16,435 nt of DNA from Baffinella frigidus (GCA_026770585.1 MU647159.1:70479-86913), one strand, 5' to 3'; positions 6,707-11,890 are shown, numbered from the stretch's first letter. Notes: generated from the sequence alone by a model not told the origin. A program made the numbers and translations.

Positions 6707-6950
6707 CTAAACCCTAAACCCTACCCTGAACCCTGAACCCTAAACCCTAAACCCTAAACCCTAAACCCTACACCCTAAGCCCTAAACCCTAAACCCTAAA
6801 CCCTAAACCCAAAACCCTAAACTCTGAACCCTAAACCCTAAACCCTAAACCCTAAACCCTAAACCCTAAACCCTAAGCCCTAAGCCCTAAACCCCAACTC
6901 CAAACCCCAAACCCCTAAACCCCAACCCCAAACCCCAAACCCCCCACCCC
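6703..6950 (-). repeat. Interstitial telomere-type array (CCCTAAA)n
   Basis: About 25-30 units of CCCTAAA (TTTAGGG on the other strand), with variants CCCTGAA, CCCTAAG, CCCAAAA and CCCCAAA towards the end. This matches the plant-type telomere repeat. It lies inside the intron before exon C and ends at a CCCCCAG acceptor-like site in front of relic 2. Shorter runs occur at 7012-7075 and 7405-7440. Confidence 0.92.
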
Positions 6951-6954
6951 CCAG

Positions 6955-6990
6955 GCGAACACGGTCCTCCTCCCCCTACACCTCAAACTC
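6955..6990 (+). pseudogene. Exon C relic 2 with splice acceptor
   Basis: CCCCCCAG directly precedes GCGAACACGGTCCTCC. It reads ANTVLLPLHLKL, then diverges into DPIRSTL and CCCTGAACCC repeats. Twelve codons of identical protein suggest a fairly recent copy of the junction. If used as an acceptor it would lead into non-exon sequence. Confidence 0.85.
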
Positions 6991-7103
6991 GATCCCATTC
7001 GCTCAACCCTGAACCCTAAACCCTGAACCTGTGTGTGCGAATCCCTGAAGCGTAAACCCTCAACCCTAAACCATGCTCCCTAAACCCAACCCCTGACCCC
7101 CAG

Positions 7104-7113
7104 GCGAACACGA
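7104..7113 (+). pseudogene. Exon C relic 3 (short, acceptor plus about 10 bases)
   Basis: GACCCCCAG is followed by GCGAACACGACACC. Only the acceptor and the first three codons resemble exon C. It is recognisable mainly because it sits in line with the other copies. Confidence 0.5.
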
Positions 7114-7126
7114 CACCACGAGCACC

Positions 7127-7225
7127 GTGGGATGGGGAGTCTTAGTCTCCCAGGATTAATGGGGAGTCTTAGTCTCCCAGGATTTGCGGTAGACTTGTAG
7201 CGCACTAAGACTCCCCATCCCACCA
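7127..7225. repeat. Foldback-derived hairpin fragment
   Basis: GGGATGGGGAGTCTTAGTCT is present twice (about 7130 and 7159). It faces its reverse complement ACTAAGACTCCCCATCCC at about 7205-7222. This is the inner arm sequence of the foldback at 6185-6657, rearranged. Confidence 0.75.
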
Positions 7226-7332
7226 GCCCCGCGGCTCGGACGATGCTCTTAGTCAACTCCTGGGAGGATGAGTCAACTAACCCTGGAGGATTTAGTCAAC
7301 TATCACTGATCAGTCAACCCCTTACACCCCAG

Positions 7333-7389
7333 ACGAAGACGGTCCTCCCCGCCCTGCATCTCCGCATCTCCCTCTCCCTCTCACCCGCA
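7333..7389 (+). pseudogene. Exon C relic 4 with splice acceptor and intron tail
   Basis: TATCACTGATCAGTCAACCC, CTTACACCCCAG, then TKTVLPALHLRISLSLSPA in frame. It covers about 19 codons of exon C with many substitutions. The copy includes about 32 bases of upstream intron, which recur before true exon C (7510-7540). The duplicated unit is therefore intron end plus exon start. Confidence 0.8.
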
Positions 7390-7448
7390 CGATCCGTCCC
7401 CCTGCCCCCTAAACCCTAATCCCTAACCCCCACCCCCCCACCCCCCAG

Positions 7449-7515
7449 GCAAACACGGTGCTCCTTCCCCTACACCTCAAATTCGCGGGCACCCTCTCGC
7501 ACCGCCAACTATCGC
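7449..7515 (+). pseudogene. Exon C relic 5 with splice acceptor
   Basis: CCCCCCCAG precedes ANTVLLPLHLKFAGTLSHR in frame, the closest relic to true exon C (92 bp upstream). It runs into the TATCGCTGATCAATCAACCC intron-tail sequence that introduces the real exon. If this acceptor were chosen, the frame would stay open across the true acceptor (through TPRRT), so alternative protein forms are conceivable. Confidence 0.8.
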
Positions 7516-7540
7516 TGATCAATCAACCCCTTACACCCAG

Positions 7541-7633
7541 GCGAACACGGTGCTCCTTCCGCTGCACCTCAAGCTCGCGGTGTCTCTCACGCCGCGCCTC
7601 GCCTCCCTCATCCCCGACCCTGCTTCTCTCCAG
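7541..7633 (+). CDS. Exon C of the DUF1279/FAM210-like gene
   Basis: The exon lies between CTTACACCCAG and CTCCAG|GTTCCC, 31 codons with phase 0 at both ends. It reads ANTVLLPLHLKLAVSLTP, then RLASLIPDPASLQ. The Leu-rich helix containing LHLKL and ending in TPRLASL resembles the second helix of DUF1279/FAM210 proteins, where a Lys lies a few residues before a conserved Thr-Pro. This is family knowledge applied by eye. Third-position G/C is high (CTC, CTG, GCG, CTC), unlike the surrounding repeats. Five 5' relics precede it and one 3' relic (8573-8599) follows, which supports its reality as a unit. The donor GTTCCC is poor, but the relic's GTCCCC and the exon A copies' GTC are of the same type. 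Confidence 0.65.
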
Positions 7634-7767
7634 GTTCCCCCAACCCCCCAAACCCTGAACCACGAGGGTCATACTGGCCACACGGTGGGCTTCGAGGGTT
7701 TCGGGGCCCCTAGATTTAGCGGTAACGTGACCAAATTTGCATGAGAGAATCCGTGAAGTTAACTATC

Positions 7768-7853
7768 CACAGGGTAAGTTGGCTTTTGAGGAAAGGTCCG
7801 TAGCCCACCCTGTAGATCGTTGGGTTTGAAAGGTCCGTAGTCCATCCTGTTGA
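7768..7853 (-). repeat. Dispersed repeat (GTCAACTTGCC family), copy 2
   Basis: AAGTTGGCTTTTGAGGAAAG, then GTCCGTAGCCCACCCTGT, matches the reverse complement of 2878-2930. The segment AAAGGTCCGTAG, then CC(A/C)TCCTGT, is duplicated within this copy (at about 7792 and 7829). Confidence 0.7.
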
Positions 7854-8330
7854 TAGTTGGGCCACTGTGTGGTGATGGTAAAGCAATTGTCACTTGTATT
7901 CCCCGATTCAATTGAGTCATATTCCCCGGGTGAGCTTCTCCACACCCCGAGACCGCCTGTCCAAACAAGGCGCTACGTGGAGGTATTCCAGGGTCGCCCT
8001 TTGAGCCATTGGGTCGCCCTTGGAGCCGTTTTCTTCTCAAAATTGACTTTTGAATACCGTTTTCCCTCAACAAAATGACTTTGAAATACCCCCCCCTCCA
8101 GCCCTGCGTGGGTAGTGAACTCTCATTCACATCCCTATGGAGACATAGTGAATGCGCGTGCATAATTAAAAGCTGCATAGTGAATACCTACGACCTGCAG
8201 CTGCCTCAGGGGGTGTGGGGTTTAGGGTGTAGGGTTTACCATACAGAGGGCTGCGAAGGGATCCCCTGGGATTGCAGCTTGGGTAGGGGAGCTCCGACTC
8301 TGTACCTTACCAGGGGAACTCCGTCACTAT

Positions 8331-8378
8331 ACAGAACAAGTTCCTCCCAACATAGGCGGACACCGGAACGTGTTCTGT
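8331..8378. repeat. 48-bp hairpin containing a reversed GCCTATGTTGGGAG core
   Basis: ACAGAACAAGTTCC (8331-8344) faces GGAACGTGTTCTGT (8365-8378) with one mismatch. The loop CTCCCAACATAGGCGGACAC is the reverse complement of the core of the repeat family at 9547, 10207, 10724 and 11598. This may be the fold at the heart of that family. Confidence 0.8.
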
Positions 8379-8446
8379 AGACAGGCCGTGTTGGTAGCAA
8401 ACCAAGGTCTCTCCCTTCCCTGAAGTCACTTCGTCAACGTCAAGTA

Positions 8447-8564
8447 CAGGGGTGCCTCGCTCACAAGAACGCGCCCCCTCCCAGGACCCTACAGTAGGCC
8501 TATGCATAGGGCCCTGTGGTGGTCCTAGGAGGGGGGGGGGGTTCTTATGAGCGAGGTACCCCTG
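8447..8564. mobile_element. TA-flanked hairpin MITE, complete copy
   Basis: Left end CAGGGGTGCCTCGCTCACAA follows TA. Right end GAGCGAGGTACCCCTG is followed by CA. The stem is about 50 bp each side, with centre CCCTACAGTAGGCCTATGC. No coding capacity. It immediately precedes the exon C 3' relic. Confidence 0.88.
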
Positions 8565-8572
8565 CACACGGC

Positions 8573-8599
8573 CTCAACCCCGACCCCGCTTCTCTCCAG
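8573..8599 (+). pseudogene. Exon C 3' relic with splice donor
   Basis: It reads LNPDPASLQ in frame, against LIPDPASLQ at the end of exon C, followed by CTCCAG|GTCCCC. It lies directly beside a MITE. It is the downstream counterpart of the five 5' relics. Confidence 0.75.
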
Positions 8600-8635
8600 G
8601 TCCCCCCCCCACACCCCTCGGGGTGCCGCAGGCCA

Positions 8636-8734
8636 CTAGTGGTTATACGTCTGTCTCGTTTGACCAGGCCGTAATCTGGTACAAATCCACTGATTTTACA
8701 GTGAATTCACTGCCTCGAGACGTATAGCCACTAG
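8636..8734. mobile_element. 99-bp inverted-repeat element
   Basis: CTAGTGGTTATACGTCT (8636-8652) and AGACGTATAGCCACTAG (8718-8734) are reverse complements with one mismatch. TCTCG/CGAGA and an inner CACTGATTTTACAGTGAATT region add further dyad symmetry. It is a MITE-like remnant with no coding content. Confidence 0.75.
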
Positions 8735-8786
8735 GGCCCCCTCGCTCCCCCCATCCAGCCTCCTGGCTCGTGCTAGAACAACGTTA

Positions 8787-8903
8787 CAGGGGTACCTCGC
8801 TCATAAGAAACCACCCCCTCCCTAGGACCACCACAGGGCCCTAGGCATAGTCCTACTGCAGGGTCCTGGGGGGGGGCGCTTTCTTGTGAGCGAGGTACCC
8901 CTG
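8787..8903. mobile_element. TA-flanked hairpin MITE, complete copy
   Basis: CAGGGGTACCTCGCTCATAA follows GTTA, and the right end GAGCGAGGTACCCCTG is followed by CA. It is 117 bp, with centre GGCCCTAGGCATAGTCC. It lies 130 bp before exon D. Confidence 0.9.
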
Positions 8904-9033
8904 CAGGCTCCCCTCGCTCTCCCCATCCAGCCTCCTGACTCGTGCGCGGTCGGTGCTACGAGCCAGCATTTTTGTGTACGCACCGTTCGCTTTTGTTACC
9001 GGTAGCTTACAAAACCACCTCTCTCCCCTCCAG

Positions 9034-9159
9034 GCCACGGAGGAGCGCCTCCGCAAGTGGAGCGAGTCCGAAAACGCCGCCCTCCGGGAGTACCGGGCCG
9101 CGTTGGTTGCCAAGGCTGAACCGGTGCCGAAATCAGGGGGGGCGAGTCGTAAGGAATAA
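9034..9159 (+). CDS. Exon D: terminal exon of the DUF1279/FAM210-like gene
   Basis: After the acceptor CTCTCCCCTCCAG the frame reads ATEERLRKWSESENAALREY, then RAALVAKAEPVPKSGGASRK, E and TAA: 41 codons plus stop, phase 0 start. The peptide is a charged helix (Glu/Arg/Lys with Ala/Leu at spaced positions) that ends in a basic, Pro/Gly-rich tail. This is the kind of amphipathic C-terminal helix that follows the membrane helices in FAM210-type proteins. Third positions are strongly G/C. It is in frame with exons A, B and C. At least four decayed copies follow in the next 1.6 kb, two of them retaining the reading frame over part of their length and one ending in its own stop. I see no clear poly(A) signal after the stop. 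Confidence 0.65.
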   Translation, partial: ATEERLRKWSESENAALREYRAALVAKAEPVPKSGGASRKE

Positions 9160-9206
9160 GGCTCAGACCAGACGAAAGGAAGAGGGCGTCCCTCCTCCTC
9201 CTCCCT

Positions 9207-9296
9207 GACTCTGCGGGGCTCCACGCCACGGGGGCAGCGTTGGTGGCCAAGCCCGAACCTCTGCCGACATCGGGGGGGGCGAGTTGTAAGGCGTAG
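9207..9296 (+). pseudogene. Exon D relic 1
   Basis: It reads ALVAKPEPLPTSGGASCKA and a TAG, against ALVAKAEPVPKSGGASRKE and TAA in exon D. The upstream part (CTCCCTGACTCTGCGG) has lost the ENAALREY text. The conserved frame up to a stop suggests either recent duplication or an alternative terminal exon, but no acceptor is obvious. Confidence 0.75.
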
Positions 9297-9312
9297 AGAG
9301 TGAAGCGGGGTA

Positions 9313-9404
9313 CAGGGATACCTCGCTCATAAGAAAGCGCCTCGTCCTAGGACCCTACAGTAGGGCTATGCCTAGGGCCCTCTGGTGGTCCTGGGGGGTG
9401 GGGC
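9313..9404. mobile_element. Hairpin MITE, right end missing
   Basis: CAGGGATACCTCGCTCATAA follows GGTA. The centre CCCTACAGTAGGGCTATGCC is intact and the right stem ends at CTGGGGGGTGGGGC. The right terminal repeat is replaced by exon D relic 2. Confidence 0.8.
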
Positions 9405-9443
9405 GATGCCGAAATGGGGGGGGGCGAGGCGCAAGGCGTAGAG
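9405..9443 (+). pseudogene. Exon D relic 2 (short)
   Basis: GATGCCGAAATGGGGG, then GGCGAGGCGCAAGGCGTAG, resembles the 3' end of exon D (GGTGCCGAAATCAGGGGG, GGCGAGTCG) and the GGCGTAGAGAGTGAAG tail of relic 1. The frame is lost. It shares the tail GTAGAGAGTGAAGCGG with relic 1, so it derives from that copy rather than from exon D. Confidence 0.65.
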
Positions 9444-9453
9444 AGTGAAGCGG

Positions 9454-9500
9454 CGTACTGATTGGTGGCGACGTGCGCAAGGGATTGATGAAGAGAGCAA
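9454..9500 (+). repeat. Dispersed segment GGCGACGTGCGCAAGGGATT, also at 10978-11020
   Basis: TACTGATTGGTGGCGACGT, GATGAAGAGAGCAAGATGC matches CATTGATTGCTCACGGCGAC, GATGAAGAGCGGGATGC at about 10973-11025. The second copy reads TFNGVMKSGMQLA in one frame. It may be a relic of another exon, but I cannot identify it. Confidence 0.45.
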
Positions 9501-9552
9501 GATGCTCGAGGCCGAACCGCTGCCTTAATCGGGGGGGGCGAGTCGCAGGAAG
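9501..9552 (+). pseudogene. Exon D relic 3 (short)
   Basis: GAGGCCGAACCGCTGCCTTA, ATCGGGGGGGGCGAGTCG. This corresponds to AAGGCTGAACCGGTGCCGAA and what follows in exon D, with an in-frame TAA introduced. It is followed directly by a repeat of the GGCTTTTCTGCAGAAC family. Confidence 0.65.
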
Positions 9553-9625
9553 CATGGCTTTTCTGCAGAACAAGTTCCAGTGTCCGCCTATGTTGGGAGC
9601 TCGAAGAACCTAAAGGACCTAAAGG
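9547..9625 (+). repeat. Repeat family 2 (CTGCAGAAC, GTTGGGAGCTCGAAG), copy
   Basis: AGGAAGCATGGCTTTTCTGC, AGTGTCCGCCTATGTTGGG, AGCTCGAAGAACCTAAAGG. The same order occurs at 10207, 10724 and 11598. A related longer form is at 11760-11890, and reversed copies are at 13530-14665. Confidence 0.85.
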
Positions 9626-9663
9626 GCGTAGGGTGTGATCAGGGAGTGAATCGGTAGGACCTA

Positions 9664-9779
9664 CAGAGGTACCTCGCTCATAAGAAACCGCCCCCCCCCA
9701 GGACCATTGTAGGGCCCTAGGCATAGGCCTCCTGTAGGGTCCTTGGGGGTGGCTCTTTCTTATGAGCGAGGTGCCCCTG
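9664..9779. mobile_element. TA-flanked hairpin MITE, complete copy with TA on both sides
   Basis: TA at 9662-9663 precedes CAGAGGTACCTCGCTCATAA. The right end GAGCGAGGTGCCCCTG is followed by TA at 9780-9781. It is 116 bp. This is the clearest case of a TA target duplication, as made by Tc1/mariner-type transposases. Confidence 0.9.
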
Positions 9780-9854
9780 TAGGGTGAAGGGTTACTCGAA
9801 ACTACAGGGGGCCCCTGTAGAGAGAGGTCATGCCCGCCGAGGCTGTGTTGAGTA

Positions 9855-9954
9855 CAGGGGTACCTCGCTCATAAGAAACCGCCCCCCCCCTAGGACCCTA
9901 CAGTACAGGGGTACCTCGCTCATAAGAAACCGCCACCCCCTAGGACCCTACAGT
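9855..9954. mobile_element. Two tandem left halves of the hairpin MITE
   Basis: Two left halves (9855-9903, 9906-9953) each begin CAGGGGTACCTCGCTCATAA and end at CCCTACAG, then TA, then the next left end. The cut point is the TA in the loop of the element (compare the uninterrupted CCCTACAGTAGGGC at 9354-9367). Each half is what remains when a new copy inserts into the loop TA. Confidence 0.88.
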
Positions 9955-9955
9955 A

Positions 9956-10072
9956 CAGGGGTACCTCGCTCATAAGAAACCGCCCCCCCCCTAGGACCAC
10001 CGCGGGACCCTAGGCATAGGCCTACTGTAGGGTCCTAGGGGGGGGCGGTTTCTTCTGAGCGAGGTACCCCTG
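9956..10072. mobile_element. TA-flanked hairpin MITE, complete inner copy
   Basis: The complete 117-bp copy has ends CAGGGGTACCTCGCTCATAA and GAGCGAGGTACCCCTG, with TA on both sides. It is nested inside an older copy: a left half precedes it and the right half (10076-10141) follows. Confidence 0.92.
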
Positions 10073-10075
10073 TAG

Positions 10076-10141
10076 GCCTATGTCTAGGGCCCTATGGTGG
10101 TCCTAGGGGGGTGGCGGTTTCTTATGAGCGAGGTACCCCTG
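10076..10141. mobile_element. Right half of the hairpin MITE
   Basis: It begins GCCTATGTCTAGGGCCC just after the loop TA and ends GAGCGAGGTACCCCTG, with TA following. Together with a left half at 9855 or 9906 it rebuilds one interrupted element. Confidence 0.88.
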
Positions 10142-10206
10142 TAGGGGCGCCGAGAGAGGGCGTGTGCGTTCTACACGACGTGTACGAACCACGTTGGTAT
10201 CAATGT

Positions 10207-10291
10207 GATCCGAAAGGAAGCATGGCTTTCCTGCAGAACCAGATCCGGTGTCCGCCTAGGTTGGGAGCTCGAAGAACCCAAAGAACCTAAA
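10207..10291 (+). repeat. Repeat family 2, copy
   Basis: GATCCGAAAGGAAGCATGGC, TTTCCTGCAGAACCAGATCC, GCCTAGGTTGGGAGCTCG, then ACCTAAAGG. It contains the GATCCGAAAG start also seen in the long copies at 11793 and, reversed, at 13970 and 14236. Confidence 0.85.
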
Positions 10292-10292
10292 G

Positions 10293-10346
10293 GAGGTGTG
10301 TGAGGACGTAGTCCAGGACGAGGTGTGTGAGGACGTAGTCCAGGAC
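10293..10346 (+). repeat. Tandem 27-bp duplication
   Basis: AGGTGTGTGAGGACGTAGTC, then CAGGACG, is present twice in direct succession with no differences except at the end. The exactness suggests a recent event. Confidence 0.9.
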
Positions 10347-10490
10347 CTAAAGGATGAAGGCCTCTCTCTCTCTACGTCCAGGCGTGCCCCCTCCCTGAAA
10401 ACCCTGCCCTCCAAAATCCGGTGCGGGTTCTTACGTTCTGGGTTCTCGTAACCCCGACATTCCTGCAAACCTTGCCCTCCGCGCGGCACA

Positions 10491-10575
10491 GTCCCTCCTC
10501 CCTGACTCCGCGGAGCTCCGTTCGCGTCCAAGGCCGAGCCAGTGCCATCGTCGGGGGATACCAGCCAGAAGGAAT
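10491..10575 (+). pseudogene. Exon D relic 4
   Basis: TCCCTCCTCCCTGACTCCGC, then GTCCAAGGCCGAGCCAGTGC, then AGCCAGAAGGAATA, aligns with relic 1 upstream and with exon D's AAGGCTGAACCGGTGCCG and AAGGAATAA downstream. The frame is disrupted. The D-like text ends 23 bases before a half MITE. Confidence 0.65.
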
Positions 10576-10598
10576 ACATGTGTCGGGCGTGTACAGCA

Positions 10599-10646
10599 CA
10601 GGGGTACCTCGCTCATAAAAAAACGCCTCCCCCTAGGACCCCACAG
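10599..10646. mobile_element. Left half of the hairpin MITE, alone
   Basis: CAGGGGTACCTCGCTCATAA runs to CCCCACAG and then TA, but what follows is unrelated (CGTGTAGGC). The break at the loop TA is the same as in the nested copies. This suggests that an inner copy plus the right half was lost after a nested insertion. Confidence 0.8.
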
Positions 10647-10670
10647 TACGTGTAGGCAAAAAGAAAAAGG

Positions 10671-10715
10671 CGTCGCTCCTCCTCCCCGAAAACGCTGCCC
10701 TCCAGTTGGGGTCAG
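10671..10715 (+). pseudogene. Exon D relic 5 (fragment)
   Basis: CTCCTCCTCCCCGAAAACGC, then TGCCCTCCAG, matches exon D's CCGAAAACGCCGCCCTCCGG (the ENAAL codons). A similar short piece, CCTGAAAACCCTGCCCTCC, is at 10393-10411. The frame is not maintained. Confidence 0.5.
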
Positions 10716-10723
10716 CGTCGGTA

Positions 10724-10788
10724 CTCTGCAGAACCAGTTTCGGTGTCCTCCTATGTTGGGAGCTCGAAGAACCTAAAGGACCCAAAGG
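10724..10788 (+). repeat. Repeat family 2, copy
   Basis: CTCTGCAGAACCAGTTTCGG, TGTCCTCCTATGTTGGG, AGCTCGAAGAACCTAAAGG. The 5' GATCCGAAAG part is missing. It adjoins the exon D fragment at 10671-10715. Confidence 0.8.
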
Positions 10789-10834
10789 CACTCAAGGCGG
10801 AGCTAGCGGCGGTGGAGCCCAGGCGAAAAGCGTA

Positions 10835-10956
10835 CGGGGGTACCTCGCTCATAAGAAACTGCCCCTCCCCTAGGACCACGGTAAGGCCCTAGGCATAGGC
10901 CTACTGTAGGGTCCTAGGATGAGGCCGTTTCCTATGAGCGAGGTACTGTACCCCTG
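10835..10956. mobile_element. Hairpin MITE, copy with short insertion
   Basis: Left end CGGGGGTACCTCGCTCATAA follows TA, with centre GGCCCTAGGCATAGGCC. The right end GAGCGAGGTAC is followed by an extra TGTAC before CCCCTG, a duplicate at the TA of the terminal repeat. Confidence 0.85.
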
Positions 10957-11063
10957 CAGGGGGTGAATCTGTGCATTGATTGCTCACGGCGACGTTCAAC
11001 GGAGTGATGAAGAGCGGGATGCAACTGGCCCCTCGGGGCTCCAGGAGGGGCCTGCGTCGGAGC

Positions 11064-11198
11064 GTACAGGGGTACAGGGGTATCTGAGCTATCATAAGAA
11101 ACCAGAACTTAAGAACGCAGACCGGATTTGGGCCCCCCATTTTTTTCATTTAGTACCAGAGGGTTGACTTAAGGGGTATCTGGGCTAACCCTGATACC
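11064..11198 (+). repeat. Rearranged MITE ends around a unique 60-bp segment
   Basis: CAGGGGTACAGGGGTATCTG shows one left end inserted at the TA of another. CATAAGAAACCAGAACTT follows. GGGTATCTGGGCTAACCC at 11174-11191 repeats the GGGTATCTGAGCTA text. The segment between (about 11105-11165) is unique. Confidence 0.6.
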
Positions 11199-11205
11199 CC
11201 TGTAC

Positions 11206-11321
11206 CTCGCTCATAAGAAACTGCATCCTCCTCCTAGCTAGGACCCTACAGTAGGACTATGCCTAGGGCCCTAGGATGGTCCTACGGGGGAGGGCAGTTT
11301 CTTATGAGCGAGGTACCCCTG
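11206..11321. mobile_element. Hairpin MITE, left end interrupted at its internal TA
   Basis: The left terminus reads CCCCTG, TA, CCTCGCTCATAAGAAA: the outer CAGGGG is replaced by another copy's right end. The centre CCCTACAGTAGGACTATGCC is intact and the right end GAGCGAGGTACCCCTG is complete. Confidence 0.85.
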
Positions 11322-11407
11322 TACCTCGCTCATAGAAAGCGCGCCCCCCCCTAGGATAACCATAGGGCCCTAGGGGGAGGCTGTTTCTTATGAGCGAGGT
11401 ACCCCTG
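11322..11407. mobile_element. Hairpin MITE, shortened copy sharing the TA with the previous one
   Basis: TACCTCGCTCATAGAAAGC begins at the TA that ends the previous copy, so that copy inserted into the TA within this copy's left terminal repeat. The centre is deleted (GGATAACCATAGGGCCC only). The right end GAGCGAGGTACCCCTG is followed by TA. Confidence 0.85.
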
Positions 11408-11454
11408 TAGTTGGCGTGCTGCCTGACCAGCCAGCCCAGCCGCTCTGCTCCATG

Positions 11455-11531
11455 CTCATGGTCTCTCAACGACTTGAGGAGATGCCGCGTGGCCATGCTG
11501 GAATCAATACACTACTCGCTCACGCCGCACA
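11455..11531 (+). pseudogene. Exon B relic
   Basis: One frame reads CRVAMLESIHYSLTPHSGL, against SVAMLASINYSLTHKSIRR in exon B. The upstream text TCATGGTCTCTCAACG matches GCAAGGTCTCTCTCA. Between these, 15-18 extra bases are present. After SLT the match fades, and no donor equivalent to CTG|GTG is present. It lies 5.8 kb from exon B, beyond exon D, so it was copied over a longer distance than the others. Confidence 0.65.
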
Positions 11532-11597
11532 GCGGGCTACGATGGGATTTTCGGCCCATTTTGGGCCGAGTTTCCATTACCTTATCCGTAGGTTAAG

Positions 11598-11678
11598 AAG
11601 GAAGCAGGGCTTTTCTGGAGAACCAGTTTCAGTGTCCGACTATGTTGGGAGCTCGAAGAACCTGAAGGATCTAAAAGA
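11598..11678 (+). repeat. Repeat family 2, copy
   Basis: AGGAAGCAGGGCTTTTCTGG, AGAACCAGTTTCAGTGTCCG, ACTATGTTGGGAGCTCG, then AAGAACCTGAAGG. Confidence 0.85.
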
Positions 11679-11698
11679 CACCTCCACCACGTGTCGTG

Positions 11699-11740
11699 TT
11701 TCCCCACCTGGTTATGAGCCTGGTTATGGGCCTGGTTATG
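11699..11740 (+). repeat. Short tandem repeat GGTTATG(A/G)GCCT
   Basis: Three units of CCTGGTTATGNGC or CCTGGTTATGGC lie in a row. Translated in one frame this gives GYEPGYGPGYG. It is a small minisatellite with no other support for coding. Confidence 0.6.
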
Positions 11741-11759
11741 GCATCCACCCTTTATCCCC

Positions 11760-11890
11760 TTTTCACGAGCCTCTACACTGGAGAGCTCGATGCGATCCGA
11801 AAGCATTTTTTTTTCTTCAGATCTCTTCTACGGAAAGGCGCGTCGTTGGGCTATGTTGGAGGCATTTAAAACCTGAGAGACCCAAAAGAG
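11760..11890 (+). repeat. Repeat family 2, long form (forward)
   Basis: CACGAGCCTCTACACTGGAG, GATCCGAAAGCATTTTTTTT, CAGATCTCTTCTACGGAAAG, GTCGTTGGGCTATGTTGG. This is the same element as the reversed copies at 13530-14665, placed in the opposite direction. Confidence 0.88.

Larger units (their letters stand above)
5764..7540 (+). other. Putative intron B-C, with foldback, telomere-like array and exon C relics
   Basis: About 1.8 kb. In order it holds a decayed MITE (5970-6074), a 17-bp tandem repeat (6145-6204), a large foldback (6185-6657), a TTTAGGG array (6703-6950), a hairpin fragment (7127-7225) and five 5' relics of exon C. The relics increase in completeness towards exon C. Confidence 0.6.
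7634..9033 (+). other. Putative intron C-D
   Basis: About 1.4 kb. Contents: a dispersed repeat in reverse orientation (7768-7853), a mostly unique stretch 7860-8300 with several TAGTGAA and CATTCAC motifs, a small hairpin (8331-8378), two hairpin MITEs (8447-8564, 8787-8903), an exon C 3' relic and a 99-bp inverted-repeat element (8636-8734). The end TCTCCCCTCCAG is a good acceptor for exon D. Confidence 0.6.

Noticed and set aside
6184-6717. 177-residue + frame and its mirror on the minus strand
   Set aside because: Both cover the two arms of the foldback, so the peptides in the two strands are the same text. This is expected from a palindrome.
8853-9224. 123-residue minus-strand frame opposite exon D
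   Set aside because: It is antisense to exon D and extends into a MITE arm. The + strand exon has the acceptor, codon bias and relic copies.
9784-9975. Frames with repeated RGTSLIRNR peptides
   Set aside because: They are translations of the MITE terminal repeat CAGGGGTACCTCGCTCATAA and recur wherever the element occurs. They are not a protein family.
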